Assembly (NCBI RefSeq): GCF_003073045.1
Contig: NC_037592.1
Coordinates: forward strand, 8,348,047-8,412,046
Source: Pomacea canaliculata
Taxonomy: Eukaryota > Mollusca > Gastropoda > Architaenioglossa > Ampullariidae
Reading direction: 5' to 3'
DNA length: 64,000 bases
A program made the position numbers and the translations under genes. Below are positions 50,786 through 63,300 of this stretch, piece by piece. The notes below the pieces were generated by a model. That model was not told the origin of the DNA. It worked only from the letters and a program-made list of their open reading frames with translations, and did not search any database. Every line of letters starts with the position of its first letter. The stretch's first letter is position 1.

Positions 50786-53315
50786 ATGCCTGGGACTACG
50801 GATCAGACTCTATGTCCCGCGTGTGGCACAAAGTAAGAAATGTGTCATCTTAAATTTGTAGTCTACTAAAATTCGCCTTCATCTGATGTAAAGAATGTTA
50901 TTGCTTTACATTTTATTTACAAAAATATCCTACTGTTTAGTGTAGCCTGCGGGCTAGTGCCATCGTTATTAACCTTACTTAAACAAACTGATGATAATAA
51001 CATTTATAATCACCAGATTCTGCCTGCAACTGTTTCAGACAAAACATTTCCCAAAGGTCAGCAGGTCAGGAGGAGTACGCGGGGACCTGCATCAGCTGCG
51101 GCTTCTACATGAAACTACGACTACAGCAGGGAGCTAGCGACGGCGTCACCTTCACAGTGAATGGCACTCAGATCACAGGTAATATTAGTACTGTTTGTAA
51201 ACAACATAGTAATATCTCTTAGTAAACAAGACAGAAGACTTGTTGGAAATCACATAAATAGACCTGATGGTTAATAGCGGAGACATGGCAATGGCAATAA
51301 CTCAAGTACTTCTATTTGTAAACATCACAGGTCTGACGGGTGGTAAACAATACATGCATGGTTGGTAAAAAGAAAAAAAGCTACCGCTGTATGCTAGCAA
51401 CAGGTTTAGCAACAAATTGTTGGTTTAAAAACTGCTCCTGGGATAGACGCACGTTTATGACTAAACAGCACGACTATATCTAAACAACAAAGGTAAGCTT
51501 AGATTTAGATTATGTTTCTGTATTAAAAAACAGGACACTATATATCCAAGCAGGATGGATAACCAGTCATGGCCTATTCTTAAAAGGGATTTCTTTAAAA
51601 GCATTTCCTAGCTTTATTTTGTATGCACAAAAAGCAAGGACAAAGTTTATTACTTATGAGTTTATTTCTCGAGTAATATTTCAGTTTCTACATTTAATCT
51701 CGTTTATTACCAAACGGTTTGCAGTAAGAGATGAGTTTAACCCCGCCACGTCCCTCAACGAGTACCTGAGGAGGACAGGTGTGTCCCGGGGTACGAAGCA
51801 GCTGTGTATTGAAGGAGGGTGTGGGGTGTGTCTGGTGGCCGTGAAACTGTACGAGCCGGTCAGCGCCACGTCACAGGTGTACGCCGTCAACTCGGTGAGT
51901 ATAATAAAGATATAGTAGGCACTTACATAAAGAGCAGTTGCGTATGTAAACAAGCGTGCTCATTAAAGTCCTTAAGTGTCCGATTTAGAAAACCCTGTAT
52001 TATCGACAACAAACCGATATAGGGGTAAATGTTCTCAGCAAGACAGTCCTCCAAGAATGTGTGGAAGAAAGAAGAGAACGGAGTATGCAGAAGAAATGGT
52101 GATTGACCAACATCAAGGAATATACAGGTCGCACGATGAAAGTTTACTACGAAGGAGCGCAGGATAGTCCGCCACATGTGCGTCTTCATTCTCAACAAAA
52201 TTGGACATAAAATACAACACTAGAAAATATTTTCAAGAAATCCAACGACTTTACTTTTTTCGGCTGGACAATATTATTGCTCAAGAGGATCATAATACTG
52301 AGTTACTAAAATTGTCTGCAAAATTAATGTCCCCAGTTTAACTTTTCTTTACGCAGTGTCTAGTGCAGCTGTACATGTGTGACGGGTGGGAGATAACGAC
52401 CATCGAAGGACTGGGCAATGTCCGAACTGGCCTCCATGCAATACAAAAGCGTCTGACTAAGTACAATGGAGCTCAGTGTGGCTTCTGTAGCCCCGCCCAA
52501 GTCATGAATATGTATGGGTGAGTAATCATGCTAACGACTGCGACAAATAAACTTCTTTGCTGCAAAAATCTGGTAAGATTATCGTATAATTTTTTTAAAT
52601 AAGCCACTTCAAAATAAGCTTGGAATTGTTGGGTTAATTTTATTACTATTTCTCCTGCCCATTAATTTTAACAACGGGGATTGTGTGTTAGTTTGCTTCA
52701 GAGAAACCCCACACCCACCATGCAGCAGGTTGAGGACGCCTATGATGTCTCTATTTGTCGCTGCACAGGTAAGTTCAATTAATTTTTACAACAAAATCAA
52801 AACGGTATATTTTATTTGAATTGCACTAGGTTGACTCATTACAAAGTTTTGATTGCCAAAGTTTCAATAATAACTGTATTCCTCATCAAGAGTTTTTATT
52901 AATGAATTGTCTTTCAGTCATATCTTAAAATAACACTTTTACTGTGTCACGTTTGCGTTAAGTCTTAAAAGTGTTTGCCTGTTAAAAGCTGACCTCGAGA
53001 GTTTAAATCAGAAGTAGTTATTTTGGACACAAAAATTTGTAGGCGTTTAAATAAGGGTTTTGTTCTAATCGTGTAATTAAAATTACTCGTAGAATAGGAA
53101 CTGCTATAACTTATATACTGTTAGTTTGTTTTAGGGGTCCAACAGAAGATATGTGTGTACTTTCCAATATTATTATTGTTAGTAGAACTCACTACACAAC
53201 ACTGTACAGCAGTACTTTGTGTTACTCTACAGGCTACAGACCAATCCTGGACGCCATGAAGTCTTTTGCTTCAGACGCTCCACCCAGTCTACAAGGCGGC
53301 ATGATTGATATAGAG
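50786..53315 (+). other. Gene C exons 1-6: zinc-ribbon-like extension and two [2Fe-2S] domains
   Basis: Exons: 50786-50832, 51039-51178, 51725-51894, 52357-52517, 52692-52768, 53233-53315. All lengths and phases fit. The zinc-ribbon-like pairs are C10/C13 and C33/C36. This is the only copy in which exons 1-8 are all undamaged. Confidence 0.9.
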
Positions 53316-56300
53316 GTATGGAAATACTGACATCATTATCAGCAGCAGCATTCGTAGCACAATCGTCTCCATTGTCTTTTTTCACATCTTTATTTTTAAT
53401 GTTCATTTCATGTGTTCGGTTGCTAAATGTACCTCAGCTGTTTCAAATATGTTTATTCAAACTATTTACTTTTTTCTACCCACATCAAAACTTTCTCTTA
53501 TATTAAGAAATTTGTCAACTCATATTTTCTTTTGTGAGCGAGCTTTTTATCAATATAAGACCAGAGAGAAGGGAAATATTGTGTTAATATATTTAAGTAT
53601 GACAAAAAGACATAAGTAGAAGTCGTTCTTTTAAAGGATTTGAACCCCAAGATGTGCAAGAAGACCGGCGAGAGATGCGAGGGCAAGTGTGACAATAAGA
53701 GGGACAAGAAGAGCTGTTCCAGTGATCGACAACGGGACAGCGGTTCCCTGAGTAACGTGGGCGCCAGGGCTGTGTGGTTCAAACCCACCACACTACAAGA
53801 GCTGTACACCCTGCTCCATCAGCACCGCACGGACAACTACCGCCTGGTCTTCGGCAACACTGGCTTTGGTAAACATATTTTGATCAAATCCCGATGATAC
53901 TTCTTGAGAACAGTAGAGTATCATTACTTTCATCTAATAATGCGTGCAAACTTGTTTTATTTTTGGTCTAAATTTCATTTATGGTACAGAACCAAAGTCT
54001 AATCGTTGGGCGCTCTAGAAATGCCTAAAGGTATAAATCTCCTCTTGTTCATCCAGCAACTGATTTAAAGAAATGTGTATCTGACCTTTAACCTCCCTCC
54101 CAATTTTAAACTGTGAGAAACTTTCTCTATGTCGGCAAATTGTTCTTTCTACATGTTACTCTAATTTTATCAATATCCTATTCTTAGGCGTTTATAAAGA
54201 GATCGGACCGTGGATGTATGATATTTTGATTGACATCAAAGGAATTCAGGAGCTGTACAGGATTGAGGTGAGATTTAGGAAATTAGAGGAATATTTGCTT
54301 AACAGAAAAAGTTACTTAGCTCATAAAACCAATCGCTTAAGAAATATTTCTACCGAATGTATCAACAATAAAAAAAATCAGTACTAAGCTTCCGAAATCA
54401 TCACCCCATATGTATGTTATATATATATCGTAGTTATAATTTTCTTGCCCCAGCTGTAGGAGACTAGACAAAAAAAACAATGTCTACTATTTGTTGTGTG
54501 GATTATACAGCGCTTTGCTTATTATCGTCTTCCATTTCTGTATTGACTATATCCCAACATCCCACACCCAACCAACTTCGTGTTCAAGGGTAAAATTTCT
54601 TAGACGTTGATTCGATGTTTGTACTGTAGTAGTGCTGCCTTTAGAGCTACACAGACTACTTTGTCAGTTGACTTTTATAGTGTTGTTGTTTATGTGACGT
54701 GGCAGTTCACTCCCTCGCTGGTGTGGGGCGCTAACCTGACGCTGACCAACATCCACGACCTTTGCGACAAGGCGCGCAGCAACGCATCACTGCCGTACGC
54801 CGCCGTCTTCGCGGAGCACATCAAGAAAGTGGCCAACAATGGCGTCAGGAACGTACGTGTCACGTGTTACAACTTGAGATATGCTAGTTTCTAAATATAC
54901 CTTCAATAATCCTACAATACTTGCTTGTCAGAGAATAAAAGCGTTTTTTTTTTTACCTATTTATTATTTATTCAACGCAGTAAATCATATCTTGAATGTT
55001 TGTCTCTTTATCTCAGCTGGCATCGTGGGCAGGCAATCTGATGCTGAAACACAGACATCCAGAGTTCCTCTCTGACATCTACACCATGCTGGATGTTGTT
55101 GGTACCAGACTTCTGATTGGTGAGTCTGCTTTCGATTACATCCTACTCGAGCACTGTAGGTTTAAAAAAAAAAATAAACAAAACAAGTAAACAAAAAAAA
55201 CCTCTAGAGAATGACTCTAATTCAACAAAAATAAATTCACAAGAAGTTAGAAAACCCGATTATTATTGAATACTTATTTCAGTGTTTTACGGAGCTGATG
55301 TTATTCCTTTCAGGCGACGATACCGGAAACAGAAGCCAGTGCACCTTGAAAGAGTTTCTCAGCCTGGACATGCAGGGCAAAGTCATCGAGGCAGCCTTAC
55401 TCCCAACCTACACCGACACCAACAACTACATCCGACTTTACCGTGTTTCACAACGACTACAGGCAAGATTTTTTCATTCTTCATAAACAATCCAGTTAAC
55501 ATGGTAAATATTTCCAAATTTCTAAACATCTCCTTATAATTAATGAATGACAGATATATTTTGTTGTTTCTCTCCCACATAGGCTGACCATGGTCACGTG
55601 ATAGCAGGGTTTAACATGAAGATTGACAAGACCAACAACTGCACGGTGCTACAACGACCAACTATCGTTTTCCAGGGCATCAGCGGCACTCTGGTCAGTC
55701 TGAGAGAATGAGACGAGTCTGTAGTGAAGCGAGTCTAATATATGTACTAATATATCTATGAATTTCTGTAAAGAAATCACACAGTTAAGAAATATCTGAT
55801 TCTGGAAAATTATTTAACGTAACTTAATGACGACGATCATTTGTTTCCTTTTTTCCTTTATGTAAGAATCAAACTGCACACGAAATAAACATTATTTTTG
55901 TAAAAACACTACTTCACTAATCAGCCTTACTATCTCTCGGAAATGAAAATAAATATGCAGAGAAAAAAAATTAAACAAATGTACACAATATTACTTGTCA
56001 ATAGAACCGTGCTGAAAATACAGAGACTTTTCTGGAAGGCAAGCAGCTGGGTGATCCTCAAGTTCTGAGAGGCGAGTATCAGTAACAAATAAATACTTTT
56101 TACCATGAAACCGATGTAAGGGAAGATACAAGAAGTCCACGGCGTATTTCTGATGTATTTTTTCTTAAATAATGAAACCACTCTTGGGTAGAATAAATTG
56201 CCAAGTAAAACGAAAGTAGCATGTCTGTCGACAGTCCTTAGGTCATCCTTGAGGTTACGTAAATATGAGCAACGGAAAGCAAGTACTATTTTTACATCAG

Positions 56301-57303
56301 AAGTCCCTTTAAACGATGCTGCTGGGATTTCTTAAACAGTTCTTCCTCCTGTTTACTAGTGTTATTGCTCTTGCTTCTTAAGGGAAATTTTTATTGTGCA
56401 TTTAGTTTATTACAATGTTTGCGCTTTGCTGAATTACAATACTGTCTGTTATGCTAACCATCGTGTAACAACTCACTCTACTATTGTACCTCATCTTTAT
56501 GTTGTTCAGAGTGCTGTCTATACGTACCTCACTGTTCACTGGCTGTTGGTCGGCAGGGAGTGTGATCCATCCAGGTCGCGATGGTGCGCGCTATAAGTTC
56601 CGATTATTATTTTTTCCTTTTGCAGACTCACTTTCCATGCTGAACATGGAGCTAACCCCTGCCAGTGACCCTCTACTCGCCAGTGCTGATTATCGGCGAA
56701 GTACTGCAATGTCATTCTTCTACAAGGTATCTCATTTGTATTTTTCTAAAGATCACAACCAGTGTTAATGACAGAACTAGCTGAGGAACACTAACCCTGA
56801 GTAAAAGACGGCGGCCTTGACTCCAACCTTAAGTCAAAACACTGAACACTGTCAGCACAAACAGTTTGTTTCCACTTTATTCATATATAGCCTCATTTTC
56901 TGTGCACTTTGTATATTTATTGTCTGTTTGTAAAACCTGTCTGGTCCTCAGTACGTGCTGGACGTGTGTGGAGACAAGGTGGCTCAGAGGTACCGCAGTG
57001 GAGGGGTCAGTCTGGTGCGCCCAGTGTCGTCAGCAACGCACTCCTATGACACCCGGCAGGAGGAATGGCCTCTCAACCAGGCCATGGCTTCCATCGACGC
57101 CGACTACATGGTAATAGATTGTTTGTACATTTATTTTTCGTCAGACGCAGTCAAGAAATGTTTCATCACGAAAATTTGTGTTTTCCTCTACGGAAAATAA
57201 TTTATTTGTCCATCTCATATTTTGTATTTTCAACGATTACATCTGTAATTATATACAGATCCACACACACACAGATTATTACGTAACTTAAACATCTCTC
57301 TGT

Positions 57304-57346
<43 letters not shown>

Positions 57347-60300
57347 GTCATCCTGTGTCCCCAGGTTTCTGGAATGTCTCGGTACTTGGATGATGTTCCG
57401 CTGGAGCCTGGCGAGCTGCACGCTGCCTTCGTCCTCAGCACACAAGGGAACGCTGAGATCGCATCCATGGATGCCCAACTGGCGCTGGTAAACTAGCTTA
57501 CAGACAGAGAAACAATTAAGATTGCCTTTTCCCCATCGGCTACATCCTTTACATGATGATCATCCTGCGGTCTGTATTGCTGTCCTCATAAATGTATTGT
57601 CTTAATCACGCACAGTGTATGGAAATATTTAGTTGCAGTGTACGCTTTACATGGTAAGATTACTTCAATTGAAATAGGTAATATTAATAAATTAGTGTTA
57701 GACTTGTGGATGTGCAACCGCTAGCTTTTTCTTGATGTTGTCTTCATTCACTAGTCGAAAACTCCTCTTCGAAAATAAAAAGAGTTCATTTTGATGCACT
57801 GCCCGTAAATTTTTTCAGTCTTTACCAGGGGTACTCCGGTTCATCCAAGCTTCTGACTTTCCAGCTGGGGGACAAAATAATTTTTCTCCTGGTAGTCGAG
57901 CTTCAGAAGAGGTAAACGCACTGAGTGTTTGTCTGTTACTAGATTTTTATTAATAGAAGACCGAGACTTTGATTTTCGAGTTCAATGTTGAAAAGAAGTT
58001 AATAATTTAGAGAAATGAAAGATAAAAAAACGAGATCCCAAGATAACACTAACAAAAACAAAATATCTATGATTGTCATCATTAGACACCAGATTTTCTG
58101 GAATATGATTTATTTTAGTAACATCTATTCTGTTTGAAAGTGTCATGTCCAGCTTCCTTTCTGTGTTAGATTCTCTCAAGTGGTCGCGTGGAGTATGCTG
58201 GCCAGCCCATTGGCATCATCGTTGCAGGTCAGGTTTTTAAACAAATGTCACTACTCTTGCAGTTGACAGTTTAAAGGTGTTGGCATTTTATGCTTGACGC
58301 TGACTTTTGAATTCTTTTTAAATAGGGTACAGAATTCTACAACTTGTTTTACTATTTTTTTTACACACTGCATTTCTTCGGTTCTTTTGAGGATATTCGT
58401 TTCTAATTTTACATTCATTTTAGCGATAATGTAGAATTCTTTTATTTAGGATGGCATGCGTTGGTGGCAATCTGAACTAGAAGCATTTGCACAAGAGTTT
58501 TCTCAGACTGCACGCAACATTGAAATACGTTTTGTTATGTAAAACGAATCATGCGCAAAAGATTTTTCTCTTTGTACCTTGTTATAAAAAACTTAAAAGA
58601 AACTTTTGCTCGAAGTCTCGAGAAGGCCTGCATAACTCGTAGAACTTACTATTGTTAACTACATGAGCTGAGATATCAAGAACTTATTTAAACACAATAT
58701 TTGAACGACGTGTCAAAAGTCATTAACCCTCCTTCGCGACAGACGACCCTCAGATGGCAAGCACAGCTGCCTCCATGGTCAGGGTGACCTACAAGAATGT
58801 CCAGCCTCCGTTGTTGGACCTCAGGACGGCCATCAACCAGAAATCGTTCTTTCCTCGCCAGACGGATCCTGTCATCAGAGGGACCCAGACTGTAAGTCTT
58901 GTATCCCATTTTTTTTTTTTGTTAACTGCTTAGGGAGTCCATTTTTATTACCACAATGCAGATGTAATAAGAAATACCCGATGTCCATGAAGCTGATAAT
59001 TTACTGAAACGTTTGAAATAAAATAGTTGTTTTCACTGCAAATTTATGTGGGTTTTTTTTTGGGGGGGCTTCAAGTTCTGAGCCAAGAATTCGTTGACCT
59101 CATGTAGATGTTTGTGTTGTTGCTGTTTCGGGTTTCTTTGGCTCTATGTAATAAATGCAACTCTCGTGCACACAATAAAATTCTAACAAATACTCTTAAT
59201 AACACGTTTTTCTTGTAGTGTTTCAGTGCTATAACGATCTGTACTGCTTCACAATGTTCTTGTGTTTCTCAGCGGCCATAGCCCAGTCCCCTCACCGTCT
59301 CCCTGGGTCTGTGGAAATAGGAGACCAGTACCACTTCTACCTGGAGTCACAGAGCAGCAGGTGTGCCCCCAACGACACGGGGGGCATGGACGTGCGGGCG
59401 ACAACCCAGTGGGTGGATTCCATCGTGAGTGTGGTATCACTGGTCCTCAACATCCCAGTGAGCAGGTGAGGTTGCTTTTTTTTAAAGAAGTCATTGGTAG
59501 TCTCCATTGTACCAGATTACTGGAGACTGCTATCTAAAATCAAATCAAATTAAACTTTATTGTCTGTACCGAGGAATTCCATGACAGAACTTTTTCTTTC
59601 GGTCACAAGCCCAACCACAAATACAAAGATAATATGAGCATAAAACAACATAATTGCCAGACATACCGATACAAGACATTCAACACACACGCACACCTAC
59701 ACCTTCTCTCACATACATGTAAATAGGAATTTGCTTTACTGTAGACACGGTGAACCATTTATGGTTTCTGCCATTACAGCCACAAGACCTCAGGACACAT
59801 TGGCATCTAATGTATATTCAAATATTTACCATGTTCGTATGGCTTATTCAGCTATGTCATCAAAACAGGATCATTTTTGTTTTAATTTTAGCGTGAACCT
59901 GGAGGTCGAACGCTTAGGTGGAGCTTTTGGGGGGAAGATCACTCGCAACCACCTTGTATCTGGGGCGTGTGCACTGGCTGCCTACATCATGCAAAGGTAA
60001 GTAAAACAGTTTCACAGCTTACTTTACGGCAAGCATCATGAATACGATTTCAGTTTTTCCTTCTATATCTATATAGAATCTTATATACTCTTATGCATTT
60101 AGAAATACTATATTTTAATACTAATTCTTTAGCACATTTTTATGTCAGTCTGTGGTCACTTTTGTGCGAGTGTTCTTATTTTGAGTACGGACTGATGGCC
60201 TGTAGGGCCTTCCAGAGTATGCATACATACACACGCAGACACCTGTGAATATTTTATATATGACAGACTTAGACAGTTACCAGAGTGCAGAATTATTGTC

Positions 60301-63300
60301 AGATTCACGCATTTATCTCATTAGAAGAAGTTAAATCCAAACATGCGAGCAAAAAGATTTAACTCCATACACAAGATACACATCTTTCATCATCCCTGAT
60401 CTTATCTGGACCTAGAAACAAAGCGTCAAACGGGTTTTTATTTGGTTTTAGTAAAAAATGGCAAACGGATTCGACTCATGAGCACTAGAAACTACCGCCA
60501 GGTCCTAGCCTGTGATGACGTCAGAGTGTACAAATCAACAAAAATAGGTTTACAAATAGTAAACAAAGTTATATTTAAATTCACAGCTCGTTGGTTGTAT
60601 CAGTCTCGTCACATCGCTATTTTGTGTTCACCTGTCAGTATTATTAAACATTATGTCTACAAGCTGTCACATGTTGTGTGCTGCGCTGCACCAGTCGCTG
60701 TTGTTAATAAAAGCCTCAAAGTCTCTCATTGTTTTCTCCGCCACCAACACTTATTTACACTGCTTCGTGTGATAATAATAATATTGACACTTGGCTTCTT
60801 TCTCCAGGCCAGTGCGCTTGGTCATGGACCTGCACACAAACATGAAGTCGCTGGGCAAACGCCACCCGGTGATTGCAGAGTATGAGGTGAGGCGTGTTCA
60901 CTGGTCTGTAGACGGTCTCCTCTTTTAAACTTCATGCAAAGAATGTGGAAATATATGATGTATCACACATCTCTTTTGTTCTTTCATTCACCTTGTAGGT
61001 AGGGTTCACAGAGGAAGGCAAGCTGAACGGACTCAAAGTCACCTACTATCATGACTGTGGTCACAGTGACTCTGACGGGTCTCTGTCTCGCCTTATAAAC
61101 TTCATCGACAGCTGTGAGACATTTATCTGAGCTGATCTCATTAACATCAATTATTTCTGCACTCTCGTGCAAGCGAACAAGTTTTAATTCCCATAGATTG
61201 TCATCTTATCATCCTCTTAATATTAAACAGACTTTCATCGACAACCGTGAAAGTTTTGCATGACCTTTGTTTACTAGACACTTTTCGCGAGTAGTTTGCA
61301 AAGATGTAGCTGTAAGAAGTGAATGAACAATAATATCTGTAAACAGTTTTTACCTTTTGACTATTGCACTCTATTATTTTGTGTGCAATGTAAGATTACC
61401 TTTCTACAAAATTATCTCCGTTCGTCGTTTGTCCTCAACTATTCACCTTTTGATCTTTTTTAGCTTATTTTTGTCCAAACTGGAACCTTACGACAATGAC
61501 TGTAAAAACAAACAAAGCAACCAACACCGCCTGCAGATCACCACGTATGTAGAAGTGTGGTTTTTTATTGTTTTTTTAGGGTTAGTTATTAAGTACGATT
61601 TTTTTATGCTGTGGTTCTATTTTACTGAAAACTTTCACAGCTATGTATTGGTACATTAATCTATGAAAAAGTCACAAAAATAAATACATTATCTTTTATT
61701 TTTAAAATATCACCTCGTTGGAAAAAAAAATTTACGTGGTTGGAGAACATAATGAGGGAATTTAATGTTGTAATAGTCTGGTCTATGTGACAGTTTACTT
61801 TTATCAACTGCGATGCAATATCTTTTATCTCTTCAGTCCATTTGGTGCTCTCCCTTTTTTATTATTATTTTTATTTATTTAATTTTTTTTTTGCTCCTCT
61901 CCTTTCTAAAAAATTACAAATTGGCTTTAAATGTACTTCTCAATTTCTTTAAATGCAAAATGATTTAATGACTGTCGGAATGACACTTGATTACTACTAA
62001 AATACAATATTTTAATTTGGAGGAACGTAAATGAATGTAGACTATTGTAAGAGTCATACCTTACTTGAAGAATAAAAAGGACACTATAACTAAAAAAAAA
62101 CTACTACAAAAATAATCTCTATCTACTTACATATAGTTCTTTTCATTGAATTCTTGTGTTTGAATTCCCGACGATGACTGACACAGAGGGTGTGCCGTCT
62201 CATTTCGTGATCGAGACAGTAATGGAGCACATTGCGAAAACGCTCAATAAAGATCCCACGGAAATCCGAAAACTCAATCTTTATCAAGAAGGACAGGTAA
62301 TATAATCCATTCTTCTAGTACTTAAAAGTATTTTGGCCAGTCACCTGATTCGTTCAAAGAGCAAGTAACAAACACGCGAACAAAAAAAGGAATAATAGTG
62401 TAAAAATAAAGAAATAAAGAAATATTTTTAATAATCTTACTGGAGCGTTTAAGTGCTATGCGCAGGTCTCAAAGCAGACTACAAAAAGCACTTTTATCTT
62501 TCAATGCTTGTGTATTTTCAACAATATTAATTTAAAATGCCGTATCGCATTTTTTTCCTTTTTGTCAGTATTTAGTGTAACTAATTCATTGAGTAACAAC
62601 TGTATTGTTTTAGGCGCCGAGTTTTCGTTCGTAGTATGCATGTCTGTCACAATGAAGATGGCAGTATGTAAAATAAAAAATGTTGACGAAATTTTTGGCT
62701 GTAACAGTTTACTCTCAATGGCTCAAAACTGGAGAACTGTAACATCGGAGAGGTTGTTTCCCAGTTAGAGACATCTTCAGATTTTGAAGCCCGTAAACGC
62801 CAGGTGGCCGAGTTCAATCAGGTAACAGAAAGATAAAACAACATGTCTTTTATTTACTTATTTTATGACTAGGATTGCACCCGATGCGACCCCGTCTCAG
62901 TCTTTTCGTAAGATGAATGGCTGTAAGCCTAGAAGGCTGCTTCACCATGATGATGATGATGATATAGTCTCATAAGGAGTATACAGTCTGTAGAGTGACT
63001 GGATCCGACGGTGAGACCTCTATTGATGAAGATGGTGTATCGTGGTACTCACCTACATTCGTGTTTCAGGCAAACCGTTGGAGAAAGCGTGGCATCTCTC
63101 TGGTCCCCACAAGATATGGATAGGGTGGGGTGGTCATTTCAGTGTCCTTGTGGCCATCTACAACTCTGACGGCTCTGTAGCAATCGAGCATGGCGGCATC
63201 GACATGGGACAGGGAATCAACACAAAGGCAAGCAGACCAAGTGTTTCTTTCTTTATTTATTTATTTATTTTATTTATTTATTTATTAGTGTTTAAGAATT

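Noticed and set aside
57305-57346. CRISPR-like repetition
   Set aside because: Simple trinucleotide run without spacers, in a spliced eukaryotic gene.
57202-57478. Minus-strand poly-Met / poly-Asp open frames
   Set aside because: Translations of the (ATC)n microsatellite beside exon 16 of gene C.
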